Origin: Silene latifolia
Lineage: Eukaryota > Streptophyta > Magnoliopsida > Caryophyllales > Caryophyllaceae
Direction of reading: 5' to 3'
DNA: 64,000 bases
Assembly: GCF_048544455.1 (NCBI RefSeq)
Contig: NC_133538.1
Location: forward strand, 452,117,311-452,181,310
The notes beneath the pieces are model-generated. The model was not told the DNA's origin. It ran no database searches and saw only the letters and a list, made by a program, of their open reading frames with translations. Of this stretch, positions 22,439 through 34,494 are shown piece by piece; the first letter of the stretch is position 1; the number at the start of each line of letters is the position of its first letter. A program made the position numbers and the translations under genes.

Positions 22439-23794
22439 CTACCCATAGTCACTTGCATCACACATGAGCTCGAATGGCAAGTTCCAATCCTGTGATTGGA
22501 TGATAGGTGCGGAAATCAAAGTCTTCTTGATCCTATTAAAAGAATCAAGACAATCGTTAGTAAACACAAAGGGAGCATCTTTTAAAAGAAGCTCCGTAAG
22601 AGGTTTTGCAAGCTTAGAAAAATCTTTAATGAAATGGCGGTAGAATCCCGCATGGCCTAAGAAACTTCTTACACTCTTCACATTTACCGGTGGGGATAGT
22701 TGCTCAATAACTTGGACCTTAGCACGGTCCACTTTAATTCCTCTTTCCGAGACAATATGACCAAGCACCACTCCTTCATTCACCATGAAGTGACACTTTT
22801 CCCAATTCAACACTAAGTCAACCTCTTCACAACGCTTCAACACTTTAGACAAGTTAGCCAAACATGCATCAAAAGAAGAACCATAGACACTAAAGTCATC
22901 CATAAATACCTCAATGATAGACTCGATAAACTCGGAAAAGATGCTTATCATGCAACGTTGGAAAATGGCGGGGGGATTACAAAGACCGAAAGGCATTCTA
23001 CGGTAAGCAAAAGTACCATAGGGACATATAAATGTGGTCTTCTCTTGGTCATCCGGGTGAATGGGTATTTGAAAGAACCCGGAATAACCATCTAGATAGC
23101 AAAAATACTTGTGACATGCCAACCGCTCCAACAATTGGTCAATAAAAGGCAATGGGTAGTGGTCTTTCTTGGTAGCTAAATTTAGCCTCCTATAGTCAAT
23201 ACACATTCTCCAACCCGTCACAATTCTAGTTGGAATTAGTTCATTTTTATCATTTTTGACTACGGTAGTTCCCCCTTTCTTAAGAACCACTTGGACCAGA
23301 CTCGCCCATTTAGAATCGGAAATTGCATAAATAATTCCCACATCCAATAATTTAAGCACTTCCTTTTTTACCACTTCTTGCATGTTAGGATTTCGTCGTC
23401 TTTGACCTTGGACACATGGTTTATGATCTTCCTCAAGATTAATTCTATGCATGCAAAATTCGGGGCTTATGTCCTTTAAATCATCAAGTTTGTAACCAAT
23501 GGCTTTCTTGTGAGGCCTTAAGACATGAAGCAATTTAGATAATTGACTCTCATTCAATTTAGCACTAAAAATTACCGGACACATCTCCTCATCATCTAGA
23601 AAAGCATACCTCAATTTGGAAGGAAGGAGCTTAAGTTCGGGTTTTTGTACCTCAAGGTCTTGAAGTGTAGTAACCAAACCTATAAAGTGTGAGTTCTCCT
23701 CCAATGATATCTCTTCTCCATCCAATTCTTGCTCCAAAGCATCAATATCCTCATTTCCAATCTCATCATCACCTGGAAATGATTCCAATAGCAA
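22439..23794 (-). pseudogene. Athila-1 reverse transcriptase
   Basis: A frame of 451 codons contains all core Ty3/Gypsy RT motifs: GWRMCIDYRRLN, YCYLDGYSGFFQIP, TFAYRRMPFGLCNPPAIFQ and the catalytic FMDDFSVYG. It ends in the tether region that leads into RNase H (MCDASDYG). This is the best-preserved domain of Athila-1 and appears uninterrupted. It would copy element RNA into cDNA if joined to the remaining polyprotein. Confidence 0.9.
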
Positions 23795-24699
23795 GAGTGC
23801 CCAAGGGATCTTTAGATAAAGATCGAGGTGCAGAATCTTCTATAACAATGTCAACAACATCCAAAATGTCAATAGAATAACAAGACTCTTCAATCATGGG
23901 ACTCTTCATGGCACTATTTAAATTATATGTGACCTTATCGTCACCCACTTCCAATGTAATTTTACCATTCTTGACATCAATTAACGCACCCGCGGTATGT
24001 AAAAAGGGTCTTCCCAAAATGATTGGCATTTGGACATCTTCGGCCATGTCAAGAACAATAAAATTAACCGGAACGAAAAACTTACCAACCTTAACGGGAA
24101 CATCCTCCAAAACTCCCAAATGGCGTTTTATAGAACGATCCGCCATTTGCAATTTGACACTAGTACATTTTAAGACTCCCATATTAAGCTTAGCACAAAT
24201 AGAGTAAGGTATTACACTCACACTAGCACCTAAATCACATAAAGCTTTATCAATTTGATAGGTGCCAATTGTGCATGGAATAGAAAAGCTACCGGGATCT
24301 TTTAACTTAGGAGGGGACTTATTTTGCAAAAGAGCACTCACCTCGGTGGTGAGAGCTATTGTTTCAACTTCGTCAAAAGTCCTCTTCTTAGTTAAAATGT
24401 CTTTCATGAACTTAGTATAAGATGGAATTTGAGTGATTAATTCGGTAAAAGGAACGGTTACCTGGAGATTCTTCACAACTTCCATGAACTTACCGAATTG
24501 AGAATTCTTTTGATACTTTACCAATCTATAAGGGAATGGCACTTTGCCTTTTTCCGGCACCTTTGTTTCAACATCTTTCTTTGGAGGAGAATCCTCCACA
24601 TCTTTGACTTTTTCAACCACAAGTGTATCATCCACCTTCTTTGTAACATCCTCACTTTCTTTAGCTTTTGGAGAAATCTCCAACTCAAAAAGTACATAC
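23769..24699 (-). pseudogene. Athila-1 protease and upstream linker
   Basis: The minus frame from the non-coding LTR element insertion at 24699 down to 23769 starts with a charged Lys/Glu-rich linker. It includes the aspartic protease region with LCDLGASVSVIPYSIC and IILGRPFLHTAGALIDV. The active-site triplet is DLG rather than DTG or DSG, which may be a mutation. It overlaps the RT frame by 26 bases in another phase. Its N-terminal connection to gag is cut by the insertion at 24700. Confidence 0.8.
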
Positions 24700-26059
24700 T
24701 GTAACACCCTTTCATACCAAGGTACCTTACCAAGGACTACCCTAGCATGAAAGGCTGTTACCATCTCGGTTGCCCGAGGTATGTATATATCAAAAGCAAC
24801 AATCCAAAAACACATTTATTAAAGTATAAAGAGTTAGAAATTACATTATCTCAGACCAACTCAAATATAAAAGTATAAGGTCTCAATACAACTGAAATCA
24901 AAGACAACTAAACTTGTAACAGCGGAAGCTAGATTCGAAGTGATGACTCCCCATGACTGTCCCATAGCTAAACATCTGCATTACCTGTCATAATATGCTC
25001 ACTATCCCCGAATGGATCACCGCAGGTTTTACAAAATAACACGGGGTCAGTTACTGCATAATCAAGATAAGACAAACAAATAATGTAACCGGCTGATCAT
25101 TCTCCATAGTAACTGACTACACACCAAAGTGTGTAGCCCTGCCGGATTACCCATCGCAATAGGTAATCCACTCCGTCGGTGGGGGACCACAGCCCATCCC
25201 CACCAAGTCCAGCTCATCAACGAGCGACTATCAACCCATGTCCCTTAATGTGCACATCCCCTCCCGTGACGGGTTCCACGGAGGGCGAACTAGGGTGTGA
25301 AGCCACTCCCGCAAGTGACTCCACCACAATCAACACAATCATCACCACACCACAGCATCACAGCTGTCACAACACCACAACCGTCACAACACAACCACAT
25401 CACCACAGCACCCATACTCCGATGATCAACAGATAACAACAATTACAAAACAACACAAATCTTAAATCAATTAACAGTAACTGAGTAGGAAAAACCCTAC
25501 CTTTTCGCAATCCGCTATGCTGCAATCAATCACACAATATGCATAACAAATACCACATCGTCACCTACAACAATGATAATCAACAATCAACACACATATG
25601 ATGACCAAACCCTAAACCCCCAAATCACCCAAACTAGGGTTTACTAACTTATAAGAACGACAATAGATCAATAAGGATAAGACACTTACTACGACGATCG
25701 ACACGGAATAAGATGCTAGAACCCACAATCAACGACCTTTGCCTTGGAATTGATGAAGATGAATAGAAGAGAATGAAACGTAGTTTATGTTTTGGAAGAA
25801 AAATGGCTTTAGAAACTGACGAACGATTATATATAACCTCTAATCATTTTAATTAAAACCGCAAAAATAATACCCGTCAGGCCGAATACTCGGTCGAGTA
25901 TAGACTATACTCGGCCGAGTATCCTCTACTCGGTCGAGTATTCATCATACTCGGCCGAGTGTTACTCGGCAGTAGCCAAACAGACTCCACGACACACACT
26001 ACTCAACCGAGTAGGCCATACTCGGTCGAGTACCAACCTATAAAATCCGTAGTATTACA
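24700..26059 (-). repeat. 3' LTR of the non-coding element (1360 bp)
   Basis: Starts TGTAACACCC and ends CGTAGTATTACA. Palindromic boxes of the TACTCGGTCGAGTA/TACTCGGCCGAGTA type lie at 25887-26032. Confidence 0.92.
25887..26032. repeat. Palindromic TACTCGGYCGAGTA boxes in the left LTR
   Basis: Full boxes begin at 25887, 25908, 25927 and 25948 (spacing 21, 19, 21), alternating GGTC and GGCC cores. A half box follows at 25963, and two more boxes lie near 26000 and 26019. Confidence 0.92.
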
Positions 26060-29000
26060 GTCTTCCCTTCTTAAAAAGAACTTCGTCCCCGAAGTTCCAA
26101 CCCAACCTATAAAAGGTGGACACCTAACACTAAGTCCACCAACCACGCTTACTTCCACAACACGACTCACGATAACATCTCAACTACAACATAGCCTCCT
26201 AATACTGACTCCATAATATTACCGGATAACCACAATATAATGTTGCCAACCTTGTCTCACTTCCATAACACTCACTAGCAACTCAATACCAAGACAATCC
26301 ACAAAATAAGATCAACCATCAAAACGGAATGTTACATTCTACCATCCTTAAAACGAACTTCGTCCTCGAAGCTTACTCACAGACATAAACATCCTCACAC
26401 AATCTGTTACTCACACTCCTAAACATCATACTACTACGAACACTGCCATTACCTATAATAAAATCGACCATCACACAAATCCATCCCTATTCTACACCAG
26501 CACTCAACTTCCAATTGCCACCTATATGACCATCAAATTCTCTTGTCGCATCCTAATCCTCGTAACTCACTAATAATATGTCCTTTTCTATGCCTCCCAT
26601 AAACCTCATTACTACCGCATGACAACGATAACCCACTATAACCTCAACACCTACAACCATTCCTATATCCAGGACTCTCTTTCTCTAACAGTTCTCGTGC
26701 CTCCAATTATTCTGTACTCCCATAACATATATCATAAAATCCTCAGTATAACCACTACTCCATCTCGTCTACATTACCACAAAACGACATACTCTTATAT
26801 ACATATACACTCATCTCCACGATCTTATCTTACAATCCTCAAGTGTTACACATACTTACATTAGCTTCTGAAGTTCATCTCCTTTATTACCAAAAAACTC
26901 ACTCTTAACTTGACATGATGCTAAGTCCCAAAACTCTGTACTCGTTGTCCCAAGAAAAGGTGTTAAACCACCTGTAGTTCCAGTTCAATGCCACACATGC
27001 TCCATAATTCTCTTGCCACAAATATGTCCACCAATGCCTCATCTAACACTTGATCAAAAGTACTCCAACAACCTCTCACAACTGTGTCTCATTAACAGAA
27101 TATTACTATGCCATGACAATAACAGAACCATACCCAACTCTTTTTCATATCATACTCTATACAACCAATAGGACCATACCCATACCGACACTGGTAAGGA
27201 ACATCGGGAAACAACACAACGGACTAAAAGCCCCGACCGATACTGACAAGAAATAGCAGTGAACAAACAACGATCGATGACAACACGAAAATACTCGTAT
27301 CACAACACGAATTACCGTGCACAATGCACAAAACCACATCGATAGCCATCACAACTTTTACAATCTCATAAGACTGACTCAGCACAACTTCCTTGACCAC
27401 AAGACTTTCTTAAAACTGCTCTACGAGATCACTACGCAGCACATTAAACGGGATCACAAATACCAACCTTATGAATATTATCCATACCATGACTCTTGAG
27501 GCCGGAACCTCACACCATTACTTACAGATATCATACATACACATATAAGTATAACATATGACGCGGAACACACATATAACGACTCATAACTATCACGCCC
27601 ACCATTACTCGTGAGGCCAAGACCTCACACAAAGTTTTACACACCTCATGGACCCATAATCGAATCTAACTAGCTAATCCTGATCACGTAAGTTACCACT
27701 TGACAATGAATATCTCTTATCTGGACTTAACTCAGGTGCCCTTCATAACATATCTTCTCTTACACAAAATTATCACCACCCGACGAACGTAGCCATATCA
27801 TCAACACCCAACTAACAGCGAATACCTCATATATCCACATCTTATACTCCCTCACAACCATACATACTAATCGGTCTCCACAAAATCAACCCCATTAGAA
27901 CAACTAACTTCCCTAAAGTAACATCATCCTCAACCACTAGTGTCAACAATACAACACCACTATCTTTTTTTTTTTTTTGTGACCGCTCTCTTACTATCAC
28001 GTCTTTATATAACGAACATCAAGTCCATCAACAAAATTTACCTCTACATTCTTCCCAATTCCATCCTAAATTGTATCGCTACCTAACTCTCCACCAAAAT
28101 CCCAGATCGTGCAAACACTCCACAAGCTTCTTATTCCCTTAATACCTCGAAACTCACGGCTAACATGTCGTCATGCTCTCCTATATAACCATTAACTCAC
28201 ACCCTCTAGTGAGGCTATCGTACATTTCCATAATTTCCTACCTTCATGCTCCTTAACTCCGGTCAACGTTCTCTCAACTTATTTCCATCCCTCTTTCGGC
28301 CTTTTTACTCAATAATACCAATTAATAATTCATCTCCTTTCTCTTTCTACCTAACTGTTTAGTAATTTGCTTATTTTCCCATAGCTCCACAACTCTAATT
28401 CCATTAATTCATATCAATGTCTTATCATTCTTCTTATCATTTATCCTCTCTCATCTTGGTTCTCACTCACCCTTGTCGCCATCAAGTCCACACACTAACA
28501 ATTACTCTTCAATTATTCATATCTCCCTTTCGTATCTCTAGAAACCCAAAAAAAAAAATTTACCTCATACCGTTAATTTCCCAAACAATTATACACTAGG
28601 CTCACCCCTTGATATTCCAAATTCCCAAACTCAGTCACTATCTACAAATCCACGTCGCGACATAACTCCATCTACGTTCACTACATACCCCTCTACTTCA
28701 TCCCTCTAAAGCAACCCTTCATTACATATATCCTTAAGCAACATAATCCTAACCATCTCCCTCCATAAATCCTTACACATCCCAATTTGCCACTATTCGC
28801 ATCCCTCATCTCGACCTTTCATCCTCACATTTATTTACACTTATATCACTCTTACCCATAAACACTGACTTTTATATTACTCAACACACGACTATATCTC
28901 TCACCGTATCTCACCAACATGTTCCTCACCTTGATTAGCTCATCATTCCTCCCTTTCCTTTTTCCACTATCCCTCACAACCATCTTAACACATGTCTTCC

Positions 29001-30205
29001 TTACCCAACACATGTCCTTCACAAGCCAGAATTCTCCCGTCATAGCCTTTGGTAACTTACGTATCCAGACCGTCATATATATAAAAGAACGCTTTAAGAC
29101 CCAAAACATACATGTGTACATACGCTACGACTCAAAACAATGTAAGAACATAGCCGCCGACTCATAACAAAAGTAAGAACATAGCCACCGATTAAAAATT
29201 AAGGTAAATACATAGCCACCGACTGAAAATGGCCGCCCACTGAGGTACTCGGTCGAGTATGTAGCATACTAGGTCGAGTACAGGGTACTCGGTCGAGTAA
29301 TGAGACTACTCGGCCGAGTTAACGAATCTAGAAGCTAAACAGAATTATCACAGAGAGATTACTCGGCCGAATATGGAATACTCGGTCGAGTATAAAAGAT
29401 ACTCGGCCGAGTAGGGACTACTCGGTCGAGTATCGGCGTAGTTCTCAGCACCGTCCAGTTTACATAAAACAGTCATATCTCACTCGTTACTTGGTCAATA
29501 TGGGCGTGTGACCTATCGTTAGAATTTTAAGAAGACAAGCTATCACCTCCAATTAGAATTATAGCAATATCTATTTTAGAACTCAACTTATGACAGTTTT
29601 AAGACAACCCTTTGGTAATCGATCTTCATATAAATCAAATTTTCTAAACCAAAACAATTTGAACATGCATAAGGCAACAACAACAACTCAATACTTCAAG
29701 AAAGCAGTACATAAATGAACTCTTATCGTACTCACATGAAAATTAAACACAACATTCATAAATATATAGACGCATGCCCTTAATCATATGTTACTACCAA
29801 CAAACCAAACATTAACATCATCATGCTCATTTATACACGTACCACTACCATTCATCATGCTCAATATCGTATTAAATAGGTAACATGCTCAACATACTTC
29901 ATGCTCAAGATCTATCATATGCGAATTCAAAATCTACCTTTCATATAATACCATGTTCCAACACTTTCACCATGTCATCCAACCACTTCACAAGGCTCAA
30001 GTTACAAGTATTACACACACATGACTCAAACATACAACAGTTCCCCCCCCCCCCTAAGTGACCGGCTTGAGATCGTAAGGGCCTTAATGCAACTTCGGGA
30101 CGTCTCCCAAGTCTTTGCGGTAGCTCCAAACAACTCTCCCCGGGTTCATTCTATTTAGACTCCCTACGTTCATTGGGTTCATTAGTTTTGGGTGCCGGGA
30201 TCGTC
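26060..30205 (-). other. 4.1-kb interior of the non-coding element
   Basis: The plus strand is rich in C and A, and no protein family was recognised on either strand. The left edge carries the purine tract (complement AAGAAGGGAAGAC) and its AACTTCGTCCCCGAAGTT fold motif. A second variant lies at 26331-26380, itself preceded by an LTR-start-like GTTACATTCTACC. A T run lies at about 27966-27979 and a C run at about 30043-30055. A cluster of palindromic boxes is at 29246-29433. Confidence 0.7.
29246..29433. repeat. Palindromic box cluster in the interior of the non-coding element
   Basis: Eight boxes of the TACTCGGTCGAGTA/TACTCGGCCGAGTA type. The first four begin at 29246, 29267, 29286 and 29307 (21, 19, 21). 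The last four begin at 29360, 29379, 29400 and 29419 (19, 21, 19). A gap of about 40 bp without boxes separates the groups. Confidence 0.92.
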
Positions 30206-30218
30206 GGCTCTGATACCA
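30206..30218 (-). promoter_or_regulatory. Primer binding site (initiator Met tRNA type)
   Basis: The complement reads TGGTATCAGAGCC three bases inside the right-hand (5') LTR. Confidence 0.92.
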
Positions 30219-30221
30219 CTT

Positions 30222-31562
30222 TGTAACACCCTCTCATACCAAGGTACCTTACCAAGGACTACCCTAACATGAAAGGCTGTTACCATCTCGGTTGCCCGAG
30301 GTAAGTATATATCAAAAGCAACAATCCAAAAACACATTTATTAAAGTATAAAGAGTTAGCGATTACATTATCTCAGACCAACTCAAATATAAAAGTATAA
30401 GGTCTCAATACAACTGAAATCAAAGATAACTAAACTTGTAACAGCGGAAGCTAGACTCGAAGTGATGACTGTCCCATAGCTAAACATCTACATTACCTGT
30501 CATAATCAGCTCACCATCCCCGAATGGATCACCGCAGGTTTTACAAAACAACACAGGGTCAGTTACTGCATAATCAAGATAAGATAAACAAATAATGTAA
30601 CCGGCTGATCATCCTCCACAGTAACTGACTACACACCAAAGTGTGTAGCCCTGCCGGATTACCCATCGCAACAGGTAATCTACTCCGCCGGTGAGGGACC
30701 GCAGCCCATCCCCACCAAGTCCAGCTCATCAACGAGCGACTATCAATCCTTGTCCCTTTATGTTCACATCCCCTCCCGTGACGGGTTCAACAGAGGGCGA
30801 ACTAGGGTGTGAAGCCACTCCCGCAAGTGACTCCACCACAATCAACACAATCATCACCACACCACAGCATCACAGCTGTCACAACACCACAACCGTCACA
30901 ACACAACCACATCACCACCGTCACCACAGCACCCATGCTCCGATGATCAGCAGATAACAACAATTACAAAACAATACAAATCTTAAATCAATTAACAGTA
31001 ACTGAGTAGGAAAAACCCTACCTTTTCGCAATCCGTTATGCCTGCAATCAATCACACAATATGCATAACAAATACCACATCGTCACCTACAACAATGATA
31101 ATCAACAATCAACACACATATGATGACCAAACCTTAAACCCCCAAATCACCCAAACTAAGGTTTACTAACTTATAAGAACGACAATAGATCAATAAGGAT
31201 AAGACACTTACTACGACGATCGACACGGAATAAGATGCTAGAACCCACAATCGACGACCTTTGCCTTGGAATTGATGAAGATGATTAGAAGAGAATGAAA
31301 CGTAGTTTATGTTTTGGAAGAAAAATGGCTTTAGAAACTGACGAAAGATTATATATAACCTCTAATCATTTTAATCAAAACTGCGGAAATATTACTCGTC
31401 AGGCCGGATACTCGGTCGAGTATAGACTATAATTGGTCGAGTATTCATCATACTCGGCCGAGTGTTACTCGACAGTAGCCAAACAGACTCCACGACACAC
31501 ACTACTCGACCGAGTAGGCCATACTCGGTCGAGTACCAACCTATAAAATCCGTAGTATTACA
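30222..31562 (-). repeat. 5' LTR of the non-coding element (1341 bp)
   Basis: A close copy of 24700-26059. In its box array (31409-31535) one box has been lost: a degenerate TTGGTCGAGTA stands where the left LTR has two full boxes. This accounts for most of the 19-bp length difference. Confidence 0.92.
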
Positions 31563-31567
31563 CATAC

Positions 31568-33167
31568 CTCCTTATCTTTCTTGGGCATGGATGGCCCATC
31601 ATATTTCGTACCACTTCTTAAGGAGATAGCATTAAGGGTAGCATGTGGTTGCTCACCTTAAGGTGGTAATTGACCCGTTTTCCTTGAAGAGCTAGATGAG
31701 GCTAGTTGAGCCATTTGTTGCTCCAACATCTTGATTGCGGCATTTTGAGCTTGCTCATTCTTTTGGATTTGAGCCAACAATTCCTTTTCATTTGTACTAT
31801 CAAGCCCTCAAGCTTCCCTCCTCCTTGGTTGTTTAGTTAGCCATTTTGTGGTGGGGGTTGATTTTTTTGGTAATTGTGTTGTGGTGACCTTTGTTGGTTT
31901 TGATAACCCGGTGGAGGACTATACTTTTGTTGTTGAGGGACCTAGGCATTTTGTTGTGGTGGGGGTTGAGAGTTAAGAACATTGTTGCTAGTATAAGATA
32001 AGTTCGGATGGAATTTTGAATTCGGGTTATATGTATTTGAATATGTACCTGGTGGATAAGAACTTTGTCTAAAAGCTTGAAAAGCATTTACCTCCTCAAT
32101 AGTAGCTCGGCAATGAGCGCTGTAATGACTCGCTCCTCCGCAACCATCACAAACAATGTTTTGACTTGTAGAGGATACGGCATTGAGTTTTTGAAGGGAA
32201 TCTCTAGCATCTCGTTCCGCCAATTGTTGTTGGAGTAAGGCAATTTGAGCTAACAAGACGGAATTGTCGGAGGATTCTTCTTTACCTTTGAGTGGCACAC
32301 TTCGGGAATTGACATATTGTGCATCATGGATCGCCATAGATTCGATCGTGGCATGAGCAATCTTGGTGTTAATTTGATCAAACCGCCCATTGTTGGCGGA
32401 ATCAAGAATCCTTCGGGACTCGGCACAACATCTATTGTAGAATGTTATAGCTAGAAACCAATCATCCAACCCATGATATGGGCATTGCCTTTGCAATTCT
32501 TTGTACCTCTCCCAAGCCTCATATAAGCTCTCAAGAGCTTGTTGACGGAATCTGGTGATTTGGTTCCTCAAAGTTTGAGTTTTCTCCGGTGTAAAAAACT
32601 TTTGATAGAACGCAAGAGCCAATGTCTCCCAATTTGTGATTCCCATAGAGGTGCGGTCAAGGCTATTGATCCAAAGCTTGTCCTTGTCCTTCAAAGAGAA
32701 AGGGAAAATTATTTCCCTTAGTTGGGCTTGAGTGACGCCCGTTTGACGGATCATGGAGCAATAATCGCAGAAATTTTGCACATGCAAATTAGGATCCTCC
32801 AAAGGACTTCCCCCAAATTGCTTCCTCTCCACAAGGCTAATGAAATCCGGTTTGATCTCGAAGTCCGGCGCGGTAATTTGAGTAGTTGTGTTACCGACGG
32901 AAGCATGGCCGCGGTGGGCTTTGAGTGATCGGAAAGTTTCACCATCTTTTTAGTTTGAGACGGTGGCGGTGGTGGAGATGATGAACTTAAAACCTCCTCT
33001 TCTTCAAGGATTTTTAGATCATCTAAGTAAGACTTTATAGCACTTTCAAGTTGTGCGGGAGAAGCGGCTTCTTTCACTTCTTTCCAAAAACGTCGTCTTC
33101 TCCTAAAGGTTTTCTCGGGATCGGAATCCAGTGAAAGTAATTCTCCACTACGAGAGGACCTGGGCAT
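31568..33167 (-). pseudogene. Athila-1 gag
   Basis: The start is an ATG at 33165-33167 (MPRSSRSGELLSLDSDPEKT). The first frame runs to about 32900, then a frameshift leads into the gag core (PLEDPNLHVQNFCDYC, WINSLDRTSMGITNWETLA, FYQKFFTPEKT), a CCHC knuckle (CDGCGGASHYSAHC, near 32130) and a Gln/Pro/Asn-rich tail. A TAG at 31942-31944 interrupts the tail. A further frame change leads to a coiled-coil stretch (AIKMLEQQMAQLA) up to the insertion at 31562. Gag forms the cytoplasmic particle; this copy cannot be translated in full. Confidence 0.85.
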
Positions 33168-33280
33168 AAGACAACAATTTCTAGAAAATGATAAGTAACA
33201 GTCTCAAGGAACAAGTGTTCCTCAAGATAAAAGAAAACAAGATAAAAAATCAACAATTCAAAACGCAATAAAACCGTGCT

Positions 33281-33297
33281 TCCCGGCAACGGCGCCA
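33281..33297 (-). promoter_or_regulatory. Primer binding site (Asp tRNA type) of Athila-1
   Basis: The complement reads TGGCGCCGTTGCCGGGA, five bases inside the LTR that starts at 33303. This is the primer site typical of Athila and related plant Gypsy elements. Confidence 0.93.
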
Positions 33298-34494
33298 AAA
33301 TTTGATAGGCTTATCGTGTACCTATGCAAAGATAATTACTCTAGACACAAATTAATGTAGCAATAGGGGTAGAACACAAGGAGACGGGAATTGCGTTGTG
33401 AAATGCTATGGAAAAATTCTTATCAAGGTCGATTTCGTTTTGTTTGTTTGATGTTGGTTTAATGACTAACAAATGTTAAGATGTAAACTATATGATAAAA
33501 GGGAGTCTAGGGGAGTCGGGTCACACATGCAAAGGTAAATATATGATCATGATAAACTCCGTAATAATAACATTGTCAATTGTTTAGGCTTAGAGACACC
33601 CACCTTACGATATTAGTGTCAAGCATAGACCGGGTCCTAGAGAAACTCTCGTTTATGACTAGGTCGTCCTACTACACATGTTTAGTCTAATTCAATTACA
33701 TGCCTCTCGACTTTTAGAACGAATGAACAAACTTAATCAATGAATAAGGCCTTTAAACATAGATTAAACGTGACGATGCAAAAATGTGATAGAAACAATT
33801 AGACAATATTATATCAACCTAATTTATCATTTTACATATTTGATTTTGCATAGCTTCCCTAGCCCCTAGACTAAGAAATTTAGCTACTCATATTAAAGTA
33901 CAAGCTACAAACTTTGTTAAGAGAAATGATAGACATGCTAATGGAAATGATGTAAACTAAATGGTAAAGCATATAATATAAAACTAAACTATGTTATATA
34001 AAAGTACTAATGATGAAAACTATGTGATAACTAGATGGAAACGTAAACTAAACAAGCTAGAATTAGAATTACCGAATGGAAATGGAACTTGCAAGGAAGA
34101 ACAAAGTAGAACCAAATGCTTGAATATATAAATAACCAAATGTTTGATAACTAAAAGCTTAATAATATTAAAAACAAATAGGAAAACTAATGAGAGAAAT
34201 ATTGCTTAAGGCTATTATGGAGTATATAAGACGTGAGAATAATATCCCTAATGACGGATTAAGGCCCCTATTTATAAGAAAATAGGGGCATAATGTAAAA
34301 GTCCTGCAGGGGGTCAACCCCGATCGGGGTTGCCAGCCCCGATCGGGGGCGTGGTTATCCGGCTTTATTTCCTTCAATCCGTGCTTAAATGCTCCAAGGA
34401 ATCTTAAGTAAAGTCTTAACTCCTCCTTAATCACCCGGTTGAATGCAATGTTTGGCATTTGAGAAAGGATCTCTATGTGACTTTAGCATCCTAG

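Larger units (their letters stand above)
24700..31562 (-). mobile_element. Non-coding LTR retrotransposon (LARD-like) inserted between gag and protease of Athila-1
   Basis: Target-site duplication CATAC lies at 24695-24699 and 31563-31567. LTRs are 24700-26059 and 30222-31562. An initiator-Met primer site (30206-30218) and a purine tract next to the left LTR set the orientation as minus. The 4.1-kb interior has no gag or pol similarity and only short ORFs. The LTRs share their U5 end (TGTAACACCC, GTTACCATCTCGGT, GCCCGAGGTA) and palindromic box design with the array at 14718-20422, so both belong to one lineage. It must depend on another element's proteins. Confidence 0.88.

Noticed and set aside
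26619..29167. Several plus-strand ORFs of 60-90 codons in the non-coding element
   Set aside because: They are short, compositionally biased towards Tyr/Thr/Ile/Pro and without known domains. They were treated as chance frames.
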